DNA from: an uncultured Gammaproteobacteria bacterium
GTDB lineage: Bacteria; Pseudomonadota; Gammaproteobacteria; GCA-2729495
Reading direction: 5' to 3'
Assembly: GCA_947258805.1 (NCBI GenBank)
Contig: CAMYJV010000044.1
Coordinates: 1 to 14,716, forward strand
Length of the DNA: 14,716 nucleotides
Made by a program: the position numbers and the translations under genes. Positions 1 through 7,178 of this stretch are shown here, in pieces. Positions within the stretch are counted from its first letter, which is position 1. The number at the start of each line of letters is the position of its first letter. Under the pieces are notes generated by a model. It worked only from the letters and a program-made list of their open reading frames with translations. It made no database searches and was not told the DNA's origin.

Positions 1-1020
1 CTCCGAGCCGATAATGATGGCAATCCAGCGGGTCGAATCGTCAGTCTCCAGCGCCAGCTTCACAGTCATGGTCAGCGGCACCGACAGCAGCATGCCCACC
101 GGGCCCAGAATGAAACCCCAGAAAAACAGGCCCGTAAACACGACCAGGGGCGAAATACCGACGCCGTGGCCCATCAGCCGGGGTTCCAGGTAGTTCCCGA
201 ACACGATATTGATGGCCATGAAGCCGGCCGCCGTGGCACCAGCTTCCGGCCACCCGAGCTGAATGACTGCCAGCAGAACGGCCGGGATCGCGGCGATGAT
301 GGAGCCGATGGTCGGGATGTAGTTGAGCAGAAAGGCCAGCATGCCCCACAGCAGGGGGAAGTCCAGGCCGATGAGCCCCGTCACCACGCCGGCGCAGACA
401 CCGGTCACCAGGCTGACGGCGGTCTTGATGCCGAGATAGCGAGCGAGATTGTCCAGGAAGGTTTCCTGGCCTGTGAACGACGCACCCTCGGCACCAAAGG
501 CCGCCCGGATCTTGGTCGGGATGCTGGACGCATCCAGCAGTATGAAAACCATCGTGAAAAAGACCAGGAACACGTTGGTCAGCACCTCGCGTGTCCCTAC
601 GAGGATGTTGGCAGCCAGGCGCAGGGCCCACCCGGGGTCTGCGAGTTCCTGCAATCCCTGGATAGACAGCTCCCGGCCGGCCAGGCGGGACAGGATCTGC
701 AGCAGGCCCTGGACGATCGCCTCCAACCGGGCCTGGTAGGCCGGGAGCGCAGCGGCGAAGTCGCCGACCGAAGTCCCAATGATCGTCACGATTACGAACA
801 GCAGCAGCATGATGCCGCTGAGGATAATCAGGGCGGCCAGGATGGCGGGGACCCGGTGGCTCTGCATCCAGAGCATTGGCCGGACGGTGATCAACGCGAG
901 GAAACCGGCCAGCAGGAACGGCACGATGATTGTCTCGGCCGCCTGCACGCCGTAGACAATGATCATGACCGCTGCCACGGTGATAACCGCGTTGGTTTTT
1001 ACCCCCAGCAAGTCGCGCAA
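1..1020 (-). CDS. AI-2E family / PerM-like membrane protein, 3' end missing
   Basis: The minus-strand frame is open to the window edge for 340 codons, so the C-terminus lies outside. The translation shows hydrophobic N-terminal helices, a soluble central segment, and then the hallmark C-terminal block: LNYIPTIGS, an FGNYLEPRLMGHGVG-like stretch, GPVGMLLSVPLTMTVKL and an end resembling the usual K-x-x-LE-x-x-x-x-TRW segment. This is the pattern of the AI-2E transporter (PF01594) family, about 350-370 residues, whose members include the AI-2 exporter TqsA, PerM and Na+/H+ antiporters. The substrate cannot be read from sequence. I place the start at a TTG at 1020: there is no ATG upstream, an in-frame TGA lies about 10 codons earlier, and a GGGAGG sits 6 bases before it. 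Its 5' neighbour is an MFS gene on the same strand, 104 bases away, so co-transcription is possible but not shown. Confidence 0.88.
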   Translation of the reverse strand, partial: MRDLLGVKTNAVITVAAVMIIVYGVQAAETIIVPFLLAGFLALITVRPMLWMQSHRVPAILAALIILSGIMLLLFVIVTIIGTSVGDFAAALPAYQARLEAIVQGLLQILSRLAGRELSIQGLQELADPGWALRLAANILVGTREVLTNVFLVFFTMVFILLDASSIPTKIRAAFGAEGASFTGQETFLDNLARYLGIKTAVSLVTGVCAGVVTGLIGLDFPLLWGMLAFLLNYIPTIGSIIAAIPAVLLAVIQLGWPEAGATAAGFMAINIVFGNYLEPRLMGHGVGISPLVVFTGLFFWGFILGPVGMLLSVPLTMTVKLALETDDSTRWIAIIIGSE

Positions 1021-1026
1021 AAAAGA

Positions 1027-1032
1027 CCTCCC
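1027..1032 (-). promoter_or_regulatory. Ribosome binding site deciding a TTG start
   Basis: GGGAGG on the minus strand, six bases upstream of the TTG at 1020. It is the only good Shine-Dalgarno sequence between the in-frame stop and the first membrane helix, so it fixes the start of the AI-2E family gene. Confidence 0.6.
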
Positions 1033-1124
1033 GACGGTCCCGGTGACTCAGTGCTGGCGGAAATCATCGCATACCCCAAACGAACCCGCACAGCCTCGGG
1101 GCGGTGAGCTGGCGCCCGGTGTGG

Positions 1125-2387
1125 CTAGACGGCCTCTCGCGGCACCGGCTTCATGAACAGGAACACGACACCGGCGACCATGACCGGGACCACCGCGCAC
1201 CACGTGAAGGCCTGCTGCCAGCCGACGGCGGCAATCACGTAGGAGGCGGCCAGCGGTCCGCCGCCGAAGCCCAGTTCAATGGCCAGCGAGCCCGCAACAC
1301 TGGCGGCGGTGGCCCGCAGCTCGGCCGGAAAGTTCTCGGCAATGAAGGTGGCAATCACCGCATAGGCGCCGTAGAAGAAGAATGTCATGCAGCTGAAGCT
1401 GATGATGATCTGCCACCAGCTCTCGGCGAGCCAGATCATCACGGCAAAGGCCAGGCCGCCGAGCCAGCTCCAGATGACGATCGTGTTCCGGCGGGTGACG
1501 AAAAACTCGCCGACGAAGGCCGCCAGCACGTAACCGAAACCGCCGACCAGGAAAGACAGGCCTACGGTCTGAATAGCTTTTTCCGGTTCCCAGCCGAGGT
1601 CTTCCTGGAAATACGCGGTGAGCAGAATGGTCGTGCCGTAGGCGAACACGTAGAGGAACTGCCCGACGAACAGGAGAATGGTCTTGCGGCGCAGGCCCGG
1701 CTCGAACAGCCGGCGAATACTGGGTTGCGGGGCGCCTTCTACCGGTGCCTGGCGAGCGTCGACCCAGGCTTTGGGTTCCTTCAGGTAACGGTGAATAATC
1801 CAGACGTAGGGCAGAAACAGCAGCGCGAGCAGAAAAATATAGCGCCAGCCCCAGGTAGTGAGTACCCACGCGCCCAGCATCGACGCAATGAAGGCGCCGA
1901 TAGGAAAGCCGATCTGCAACACGCCGGAGAACAGGCCCCGCAGCCGGGCCGGCGCCTCTTCGATCATCAGCGTGACGGTAATGGGCGACTGCGCGCCGGC
2001 GAAGGCGAAGCCGAAAGTTCGCGCCACGAGCAGGCTTAGCGTATTCGGAACCCAGGTCAGGGCGGCGACGAAAAAGGGCGTCAGCAGGTTGGTGACCACC
2101 AGCATGCGCTTGCGCCCGAGGCGATCTGTGAGCACGCCGAGCCGCGTGATCACGATGCCGGCGAGCGCAAAGGTCAGGAAAATGTACCAGCCGCGTTCCG
2201 TCACGCTCCAGCCGAATTCTTCCGACATTTGTGTCAGCACGAAGTTGAACAGCAAGTGATCGAAATTGGCGAATACGACGCCGATCAGGCAGATCAGGAA
2301 GACCCGCCAGGTATGGCCGGGGACGCCGGCGAGCAAGGCCAGGATGCCGGGTTCCTTGTCCATGGGTTGATTGGCGGGCACGCTCAA
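1125..2387 (-). CDS. MFS transporter, 12 transmembrane segments
   Basis: A 420-residue major facilitator protein of normal length. TM1 carries an NFDHLLFNFVL segment. The loop between TM2 and TM3 carries the MFS motif A as GVLTDRLGRKR (residues 84-94). An E-x-P-x-x-x-RG stretch after TM4 (around EEAPARLRG) is typical of the MHS/AAHS-like and sugar-porter branches. Hydrophobic helices continue to the C-terminus. Substrate unknown; organic or aromatic acids are reasonable given the catabolic neighbours, but this is inference. The start is a TTG with GGGAGA seven bases upstream. The first ATG (2363) has no ribosome binding site but would give only a slightly shorter protein. It is transcribed divergently from the nitrilase at 2494 across 106 bases, and this shared upstream region suggests a functional link, perhaps import of that enzyme's substrate. 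Confidence 0.9.
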   Translation of the reverse strand: MSVPANQPMDKEPGILALLAGVPGHTWRVFLICLIGVVFANFDHLLFNFVLTQMSEEFGWSVTERGWYIFLTFALAGIVITRLGVLTDRLGRKRMLVVTNLLTPFFVAALTWVPNTLSLLVARTFGFAFAGAQSPITVTLMIEEAPARLRGLFSGVLQIGFPIGAFIASMLGAWVLTTWGWRYIFLLALLFLPYVWIIHRYLKEPKAWVDARQAPVEGAPQPSIRRLFEPGLRRKTILLFVGQFLYVFAYGTTILLTAYFQEDLGWEPEKAIQTVGLSFLVGGFGYVLAAFVGEFFVTRRNTIVIWSWLGGLAFAVMIWLAESWWQIIISFSCMTFFFYGAYAVIATFIAENFPAELRATAASVAGSLAIELGFGGGPLAASYVIAAVGWQQAFTWCAVVPVMVAGVVFLFMKPVPREAV

Positions 2388-2394
2388 GGCTCGA

Positions 2395-2400
2395 TCTCCC
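2395..2400 (-). promoter_or_regulatory. Ribosome binding site of the MFS gene (TTG start)
   Basis: GGGAGA on the minus strand, seven bases before the TTG at 2387. It favours the TTG over the internal ATG at 2363, which has no purine-rich sequence before it. Confidence 0.5.
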
Positions 2401-2480
2401 GATCCGATGCGCTAGACTCGGCGCAGCATAACAGGGCTCATGCAGGTTGCCGGGGTGCGGCAGCGGCGTGACCAACCAGC

Positions 2481-2487
2481 AGAAGGG
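2481..2487 (+). promoter_or_regulatory. Ribosome binding site choosing the second of two ATGs
   Basis: AGAAGGG abuts the ATG at 2488 but lies six bases before the ATG at 2494, so the second ATG is the better start. The paralogous gene at 7168 has the same arrangement (two ATGs two codons apart, Shine-Dalgarno well placed for the second). Confidence 0.55.
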
Positions 2488-2493
2488 ATGACG

Positions 2494-3648
2494 ATGACTC
2501 TGCAGTACACGGCCGTGGGTATCCAGAACGAGTCGCACATGGCTCTGACCATCGACGATTACTGGACCGATCTGCGCTCACTGGCGGAGAGCATCAAATA
2601 CGCGGTCTGGAACTGCAGTCTCGATCTGCCGGTGCGCCTGGTGTCGGTGTCCGAAGGCGGCATTGGCGGATGGTGTCTGGGTGGGGGAGAGGAACACCTG
2701 CGCATTGCCCGTGAGGTGGTACCGACCATTCCGGGACCGGAGACAGAGTTTCTCGGCGAGCTGTGCAAGGAATTCGATTTCTACCTGATTGCGCAGATGA
2801 TCGCGAAAGATCCCGAGCTGATGGAAGACCGGGTTTTCAATATCGCCTTCGTGATCGGACCAGATGGCCAGGGGATCCACAAGCACTACAAGACGGCGTT
2901 CTACCAGCGCGAACCCAATACTGCACCTAGCGATATCTGGAACCTGTACCTGGAGCGCTATGGCGACGATCCGCAGCGCCTGTTCGAAGCCGTATTCCCG
3001 GTAGCGAAGACCGAGATCGGTAATATCGGCACGCTGATCTGTGCCGAAGGCAGTTTTCCGGAGGCCGCGCGGGGCCTCGCCCTGAACGGTGCCGAGATTA
3101 TCTGGCGCACGCAGTACCCGGAACCGTGGATGGGCAACGGTTTCGCCGAGACCCAGAACAAGTCCCACGCCATCTTCAACACCTGTTACGTGCTGGCGCC
3201 GAACATCGGTGAAATCTGGTTCCCCGGCGGCCAGCAGAAGATGAGCTGCGGCAAGAGCCAGATCATCGACTACCGCGGCAACGTGATTTCCGAGTATCTG
3301 GGTGGCGGGCAAACGCTGGTTTCGTCCATTATCAACATCGACGGCTTGCGGGACTTCCGCGTGCGGGCACAATGGCAAAACCTCGCCAAGGACCTGCGCG
3401 TGGAGGAATACAAGGTCATCTATGACGCGATGATGGCCAGGGGCGGGATCTACCCGGCCAACCTCGCGATGGACAAGCCCCCAATGGATGAGGGGCAGCA
3501 ACTGGAACTGGTGAAACACCAGATCAACAAGATGGTGGCCTGGGGCGTGTATACCGCGCCGCCTGCCTGGGAACCCTATGAGGTCGATCCGGAAGTCAAG
3601 GCACGGATCGATGCGGCCGAAGCAATTAGTAAAGGAGCAGATCGATGA
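2494..3648 (+). CDS. Nitrilase-superfamily carbon-nitrogen hydrolase, catalytic triad intact
   Basis: A 384-residue member of the carbon-nitrogen hydrolase family (PF00795), which hydrolyses nitriles, amides or carbamoyl compounds through a Glu-Lys-Cys triad. The triad is visible: Glu54 in LVSVSEGGIGG, Lys133 in HKHYKT, and Cys183 in GTLICAEGSFPEA. An NGAEIIWR block and a YVLAPN segment follow, as in family members. It is longer than most amidases (about 260-345 residues), with an insertion of about 35 residues between Lys and Cys and a C-terminal extension of about 60-70 residues. The substrate is unknown. The stop overlaps the next gene as ATGA, so the two are translationally coupled. It is a clear paralog of the protein at 6095-7168 (shared YTAV, CSL-LPVRL, KTEIGNI, NGAEI and LPEPW-like blocks), but only this copy keeps the catalytic cysteine. 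Confidence 0.9.
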   Translation: MTLQYTAVGIQNESHMALTIDDYWTDLRSLAESIKYAVWNCSLDLPVRLVSVSEGGIGGWCLGGGEEHLRIAREVVPTIPGPETEFLGELCKEFDFYLIAQMIAKDPELMEDRVFNIAFVIGPDGQGIHKHYKTAFYQREPNTAPSDIWNLYLERYGDDPQRLFEAVFPVAKTEIGNIGTLICAEGSFPEAARGLALNGAEIIWRTQYPEPWMGNGFAETQNKSHAIFNTCYVLAPNIGEIWFPGGQQKMSCGKSQIIDYRGNVISEYLGGGQTLVSSIINIDGLRDFRVRAQWQNLAKDLRVEEYKVIYDAMMARGGIYPANLAMDKPPMDEGQQLELVKHQINKMVAWGVYTAPPAWEPYEVDPEVKARIDAAEAISKGADR

Positions 3649-4067
3649 GCGACGCGCACGCAGTGGACTTTTCACAGATTCGCGGTGACTGGCATTTTCA
3701 CCTGAATTTTCTCGCGAACGCGGTCAAGCAGAGCCTCGTGCGTGCCCAGAAGATGTGGGGCGAAGTAGAGTCCGAAGCCGGCAGCTCGGCCGTTGGCGAG
3801 CTCGTTAACAAGCTCGGTGACGCGTGGTCCCGGCTGGAAGCCACGGCGACGGGCAAGGATCCGATTGATATTGCCAGCCCTATTGTGGACGAGTTCATGG
3901 AACTGTGCGCCCAGTGCAAGGCGCCTTGTGACGAGCTGGAAGAGACGAAAGGCCTTGGTGGTTCCGCGTCCATCTACGATACGCCGCTGGAGCACTTCAC
4001 AGAGGCCATGCGCCAGGTCCGCAGCTTCAATGACGACCTGGTGATGATGCGGGAGCAGAAGCCTTAG
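3645..4067 (+). CDS. Unknown 140-residue protein with a CX2CX3C motif, coupled to the nitrilase
   Basis: Not recognised. The start ATG overlaps the nitrilase stop (ATGA) and has AAAGGAG seven bases upstream, so it is almost certainly a real, co-translated gene. The protein is soluble, acidic and probably mostly helical, with no signal peptide. Near the N-terminus is a DWHFHLNF segment with two histidines (17 and 19). The centre carries Cys88, Cys91 and Cys95 in an ELCAQCKAPCDEL context, a possible metal site or disulfide cluster. The C-terminus has a helical HFTEAMRQVRSFNDDL stretch. Because it is coupled to an amidohydrolase, it could be a small subunit, chaperone or regulator of that enzyme. 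That is inference from position only. Confidence 0.75.
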   Translation: MSDAHAVDFSQIRGDWHFHLNFLANAVKQSLVRAQKMWGEVESEAGSSAVGELVNKLGDAWSRLEATATGKDPIDIASPIVDEFMELCAQCKAPCDELEETKGLGGSASIYDTPLEHFTEAMRQVRSFNDDLVMMREQKP

Positions 4068-4158
4068 GATCCACCGAGGTTTCGCTGATCTGGGCCTTCG
4101 CGCATCCACCGTAGGCCGAAGTCCGATCTAGTTCTTGTCGGCGGCGCAAACGCGGATG

Positions 4159-4860
4159 TCAACGAACCCGTCGACCCACCAGGCCCAGCAGACTCAATCC
4201 TCCCAGCAGCAATGGCAGGCTGGCCGGCAGCGGGACAATCACGATCGGCGTAATGTCGACGAACAAACCCGCTGCGTCCATCTGCAGCGCGTTGGCGTTG
4301 GGGTTGCCGAGAATCGCGGTCACCTGCTGGGCGGTGAGATCGAAACCGGTCAGCTGGCAATCCATCAGGTTGGGTGGCGTGCTGATCGGCGGATTGCACT
4401 CGTTGTTGTGGGGCAGCCCCAGATTGTGGGCGAGTTCGTGGGAGTTCAGGATCGCGCCGGCAGTAACGCTGTTGAACACGGCAGGGTCAGCGGCGGCGAG
4501 CGAAGCGACAACGATATTGTTGCCATTGATCGTTGCGCAGCCGTCGATCGTCGGCGATGGACTCGGCACGCTGCACACGGTGACCGTGTCCACGAAGTAC
4601 ATATTGATGCCCGGCGGCGCAACGGGCATCAGGGAAAACAGTGCGTTCAGATCCGCCAGCGTGTTGATATTCAGCAGGCTGCTGTTGGCTATGGATATGG
4701 TCGGCTGAAAACGGACGTCGATTGTCATTGGGCCGAAACTGGCTTGGGAAAAAATCGTGTTCATGTCTGCCTGGTTCGTCGTGACGAACGCGGCCCGGCT
4801 CAAACCGGGCATGATCGACAGGACGAACAGGGCGAGAACGGCCAGGTTTTTCTTGTTCAT
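4159..4860 (-). CDS. Secreted metzincin-like zinc protease with VPLPA-CTERM anchor
   Basis: A 233-residue exported protein. The start ATG at 4860 has AGAGAGG six bases upstream; an upstream ATG at 4881 would add only seven residues. Residues 1-24 form a signal peptide (MNKKN, hydrophobic core, cleavage near SRA-A). Residues 141-151 read HELAHNLGLPH, the HExxHxxGxxH zinc motif of metzincin metalloproteases, and Met166 in PNLMDC is a plausible Met-turn. Four cysteines (96, 108, 155, 168) could form disulfides outside the cytoplasm. The C-terminus has VPLPA at 209-213, then a leucine-rich helix and a GRRVR tail. This is the VPLPA variant of PEP-CTERM sorting signals, cut by an exosortase or archaeosortase-like enzyme, which is not in this window. 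The target is unknown. It converges on the 140-residue protein gene, 91 bases away, with no clear terminator between them. Confidence 0.82.
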   Translation of the reverse strand: MNKKNLAVLALFVLSIMPGLSRAAFVTTNQADMNTIFSQASFGPMTIDVRFQPTISIANSSLLNINTLADLNALFSLMPVAPPGINMYFVDTVTVCSVPSPSPTIDGCATINGNNIVVASLAAADPAVFNSVTAGAILNSHELAHNLGLPHNNECNPPISTPPNLMDCQLTGFDLTAQQVTAILGNPNANALQMDAAGLFVDITPIVIVPLPASLPLLLGGLSLLGLVGRRVR

Positions 4861-5040
4861 GATGATCCTCTCTGTACGCATGACACGTGGGGCAGGAGAG
4901 GAACGGGCTGGTCAGCACAACCCAGCTCACCGATGTTGTCGCGCAGCGGCTGAACGTAGCGGGCATCACTCGCCACCTTCTCTCTACCCCAGCGCCATCG
5001 GGTATGCGGCCTACCTTGCGCCGATTCCTGGCCTATGTCT

Positions 5041-5057
5041 AGCCATGCCAAATGGCT
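5041..5057. repeat. Perfect 6-base inverted repeat in the protease leader
   Basis: AGCCAT and ATGGCT are separated by five bases. If the candidate promoter at 5072-5101 is right, this hairpin would lie within the first 25 bases of the protease transcript, where it could affect stability or initiation. Its small size makes chance occurrence possible. Confidence 0.35.
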
Positions 5058-5066
5058 GCTCGAAAA

Positions 5067-5092
5067 CTCTTATAATCAGAGCGTTATTAGAG
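5067..5092. repeat. Imperfect inverted repeat overlapping the candidate promoter (possible operator)
   Basis: CTCTTATAA (5067-5075) and TTATTAGAG (5084-5092) match in eight of nine positions around an 8-base centre. The repeat covers the -10 box and much of the spacer of the candidate promoter, which is where a repressor site would be expected. No regulator gene is in the window. Confidence 0.35.
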
Positions 5093-5101
5093 CCCTTTCA
5101 A
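5072..5101 (-). promoter_or_regulatory. Candidate sigma-70 promoter for the protease gene
   Basis: On the minus strand, TTGAAA (5101-5096; five of six to consensus) is followed after 18 bases by GATTAT (5077-5072; four of six). It would give a leader of roughly 200 bases before the protease ATG. Found by eye only. Confidence 0.35.
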
Positions 5102-5168
5102 TAGTTAGTGAACTGCGCCGACAGCTGGCGTGATGCGCCGCGGTCCACGTGAGAGATCCCTGGCGCAG

Positions 5169-6098
5169 CTAGGGTCTTTCCGCCTGGTGCTGCGCCCGAA
5201 GCCGGCGGAAAGCAACGATGGCCGCGTCGCTGGGCACGAGTTTTTCCCCGCTGGCATCATCGACGCTGTAGGGAAATTGCGAGTCGAGTACCGCCTGGTC
5301 TTCGTGGAAGACCAGGTAATTGCCGATGCGGCACCACAGGCGCATCAGCGGTCGCAGCAGCGCAAATTTCAACCGGTGGTGCACCCGGCAGTAGACTTCC
5401 GTGTGGTGCTCGTCTACCGGCGCAAATGTTACCGACATCGCGTAGCTAGCCAGGGGTTGCTGGGTCCAGACATTGGGATAGGTGAAGTCTACGTGATGCC
5501 GCACGCGATCGCCCTGCATCAGTTTCGAGCGGAAGCCGCCGGGGATGTCTTCGACCTGGATCCGTGTGACGGGATCCCGGATACGGCGCCCGAGCGTCTT
5601 GCGATGCACGAAGGGCAGGTGACTGTGGTCGACAACCCCCTCGATGCAACGCGTGTAGTGCGCCGGCCAGTGCTGAGTGCATTCATCGTAGACGAGCTCA
5701 TCGACGCCCGGTTGATGAGGCACCGGGGGTAGATCATCTGCCGCGACTTCCGGACCGCGCCACAGCCAGACGAAGTGCTGGCTTTCCCGGATCGGCATGG
5801 CGCGAGCCCGGAAGTGTTGGGGTATTTCCCAGTCATCTCCCTCGGCGGGTACGCGCAGGCAGCGGCCGTCCCGCGCGAACTGGAAACCGTGATAGGGGCA
5901 GGTAATGGCGCCGTCCACCACCTCGCCCAGGCTTAGTGCTGCTCCCCGGTGCGGGCAACAGTCAACAAGGCAGCCTGGCACCCCGTCCGCATCGCGCCAG
6001 AAGACCATTCGCTCACCAAAGCGGCGCTTTGCAACCGGCCGTTGCTGAAGCTCCCGCGAGCTGAGCACCGCGTACCAGTGCCCGCTGGACACCGTCAC
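5169..6098 (-). CDS. Rieske non-heme iron oxygenase, catalytic (alpha) subunit
   Basis: About 309 residues. The Rieske [2Fe-2S] ligands are Cys48 and His50 (CPH) and Cys67 and His70 (CPYH). The mononuclear iron site is E153-x3-D157-x2-H160-x4-H165 (EGVVDHSHLPFVH), and Asp267 in an HEDQAVLD segment is the likely third ligand. All cofactor residues are present, so it should be active with an external ferredoxin/reductase, which is not in the window. The family hydroxylates, demethylates or cleaves aromatic and other cyclic substrates. The compact alpha-only architecture resembles the vanillate demethylase/PaO-like branch rather than naphthalene dioxygenase. The GTG start at 6098 overlaps the TGA of the preceding gene (GTGA), so it is translationally coupled; a GTG at 6092 is an alternative. 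It is the third gene of the UbiD/nitrilase-like/Rieske operon. Confidence 0.9.
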   Translation of the reverse strand: MTVSSGHWYAVLSSRELQQRPVAKRRFGERMVFWRDADGVPGCLVDCCPHRGAALSLGEVVDGAITCPYHGFQFARDGRCLRVPAEGDDWEIPQHFRARAMPIRESQHFVWLWRGPEVAADDLPPVPHQPGVDELVYDECTQHWPAHYTRCIEGVVDHSHLPFVHRKTLGRRIRDPVTRIQVEDIPGGFRSKLMQGDRVRHHVDFTYPNVWTQQPLASYAMSVTFAPVDEHHTEVYCRVHHRLKFALLRPLMRLWCRIGNYLVFHEDQAVLDSQFPYSVDDASGEKLVPSDAAIVAFRRLRAQHQAERP

Positions 6099-7168
6099 TT
6101 CTTGTCTGGCCGGATATTGCTGCGCGTGAAGGCGCCGCGCTCGATCAGCGTGTCCACCGCGTCCGCCACGATGCGGCCCTTGTCGGCATGCTGCAACGGC
6201 GGCAGGTTTTTTGGCCAGATGGGTTGTTCGTAGAGTTTCTGGAAGATCTCGGTCTTCAGGTACGGCAGCCAGTTCTGGAAGCGCGAATGCTCCCGGTAGT
6301 GCCGCAGGGCTTCGATGTCGATCTGGGTCGAGATATAGCAATCGTCAACGACCATACTTTCAGCCAGCACTTCACCCCGGTACCCGTAAATACCCGTCCG
6401 GCCGCCCAGCGCCCCACCAATGCTGGTATCCGGCGTGCCCGGCGGTCCGGCGACGATTAGCGACCCGGTGTTCGGCGCCAGCATATAGCAGGTGTTGTCC
6501 ATGGCCCGGGCGCGATTCTGCAGCTGGAAAATGCCGCGCGAGACCCAGGGCTCGGGCAATGACGCGTGATACAGGATTTCCGCACCGTTCATTGCAAAGG
6601 CTCGCCAGGCCTCCGGGAACGCGCCTTCGACGCCCACGCTGCCGGCGATGTTGCCGATCTCCGTTTTCGCTACCGGGAAGAAGGTTTCGAGGCTGTCGCC
6701 GTGTTCCGCAACCCAGTCGTCGTACACGTCGTGGGGCGTGGTGGAGTGCTCGGTGTACAGGATGATGTTTTTCTGGTGTTCGTAGACGATTTCACCCTGC
6801 GGGCTGATCATGAACACCGTGTTGAAGAAACGGCCCGGGAACTTCGCATGTTTGGTCTTCAGCTGCGCGACGATGAAACAGCCGTGCTGTTTGGCCTTGT
6901 CGGCGAGCATCTCCGTTTCCCAGCCGGGCAAGTCGGCCGCCATGACCTCCGTGTACTGCGCCTGCTCCATGTCGATGATTTCGTCGATGAAGCCCTGGAT
7001 TGCCCCTTCTCCCAGCGTAATCAGGCGCACCGGCAGTTCCAGGGAGCAGATGTGCATGACCAGATCGATCATGTTGCCGATGTGCCGGAGATTCTTCTCC
7101 ACCTCCTGGCGCGTCGGCACGTTGTGCACGCTGGTCTGCAGTGCAACGGCGGTGTACGGCGCAATCAT
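6095..7168 (-). CDS. Nitrilase-family protein lacking the catalytic cysteine
   Basis: A 357-residue member of the carbon-nitrogen hydrolase family, clearly homologous along its length to the protein at 2494-3648. Glu54 (ITLGEGAIQG) and Lys133 (EHQKN) fall at the same positions, but the nucleophile position is Gly179: the segment reads GNIAGSVGVEGAFPEAW where the paralog has GNIGTLICAEGSFPEA. No other Cys lies nearby. It is therefore either a non-catalytic or binding/scaffold member, or one with altered chemistry. The start is ATG 7168, with GAGG eight bases upstream; an in-frame ATG at 7174 is possible but sits too close to that site. It begins just after the UbiD stop (7179), and its own stop overlaps the Rieske GTG, so all three are one operon. 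A single-base error (TGC to GGC) could in principle create the Gly, but flanking residues also differ. Confidence 0.88.
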   Translation of the reverse strand: MIAPYTAVALQTSVHNVPTRQEVEKNLRHIGNMIDLVMHICSLELPVRLITLGEGAIQGFIDEIIDMEQAQYTEVMAADLPGWETEMLADKAKQHGCFIVAQLKTKHAKFPGRFFNTVFMISPQGEIVYEHQKNIILYTEHSTTPHDVYDDWVAEHGDSLETFFPVAKTEIGNIAGSVGVEGAFPEAWRAFAMNGAEILYHASLPEPWVSRGIFQLQNRARAMDNTCYMLAPNTGSLIVAGPPGTPDTSIGGALGGRTGIYGYRGEVLAESMVVDDCYISTQIDIEALRHYREHSRFQNWLPYLKTEIFQKLYEQPIWPKNLPPLQHADKGRIVADAVDTLIERGAFTRSNIRPDKK

Positions 7169-7178
7169 CGGCATGTCC

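Larger units (their letters stand above)
4861..5168. other. 308-base gene-free region upstream of the protease
   Basis: No credible gene on either strand; the short frames lack ribosome binding sites and family features. It holds the protease ribosome binding site (next to 4860), a candidate minus-strand promoter (5072-5101), two inverted repeats (5041-5057 and 5067-5092), and a long-range stem just after the Rieske stop (GGCGCAG at 5162-5168 pairing with CTGCGCC at 5113-5119). That stem has no U-run, so I do not call it an intrinsic terminator. Confidence 0.6.

Noticed and set aside
166..1107. Long plus-strand open frame (313 codons)
   Set aside because: It runs opposite the AI-2E family gene, has low-complexity Gln/His/Arg-rich composition typical of antisense frames in GC-rich DNA, and no ribosome binding site or family similarity.
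1276..2538. Minus-strand open frame (420 codons) overlapping the MFS gene in another frame
   Set aside because: Arg/His-rich translation with no domains; the overlapping frame encodes a clear 12-helix transporter.
2578..3675. Minus-strand open frame (365 codons) opposite the first nitrilase
   Set aside because: Antisense shadow; the plus strand has an intact catalytic triad and a good ribosome binding site.
4068..4158. Bidirectional terminator between convergent genes
   Set aside because: Only a weak, mismatched stem around GGCCTTCG and CCGAAG is present, with no T-run on either strand.
4857..5051. Small 64-codon minus-strand frame upstream of the protease
   Set aside because: No ribosome binding site, no recognisable features, and it overlaps the presumed leader and the protease start.
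5113..5168. Intrinsic terminator after the Rieske gene
   Set aside because: GGCGCAG/CTGCGCC arms are 42 bases apart and no U-run follows in the direction of transcription.
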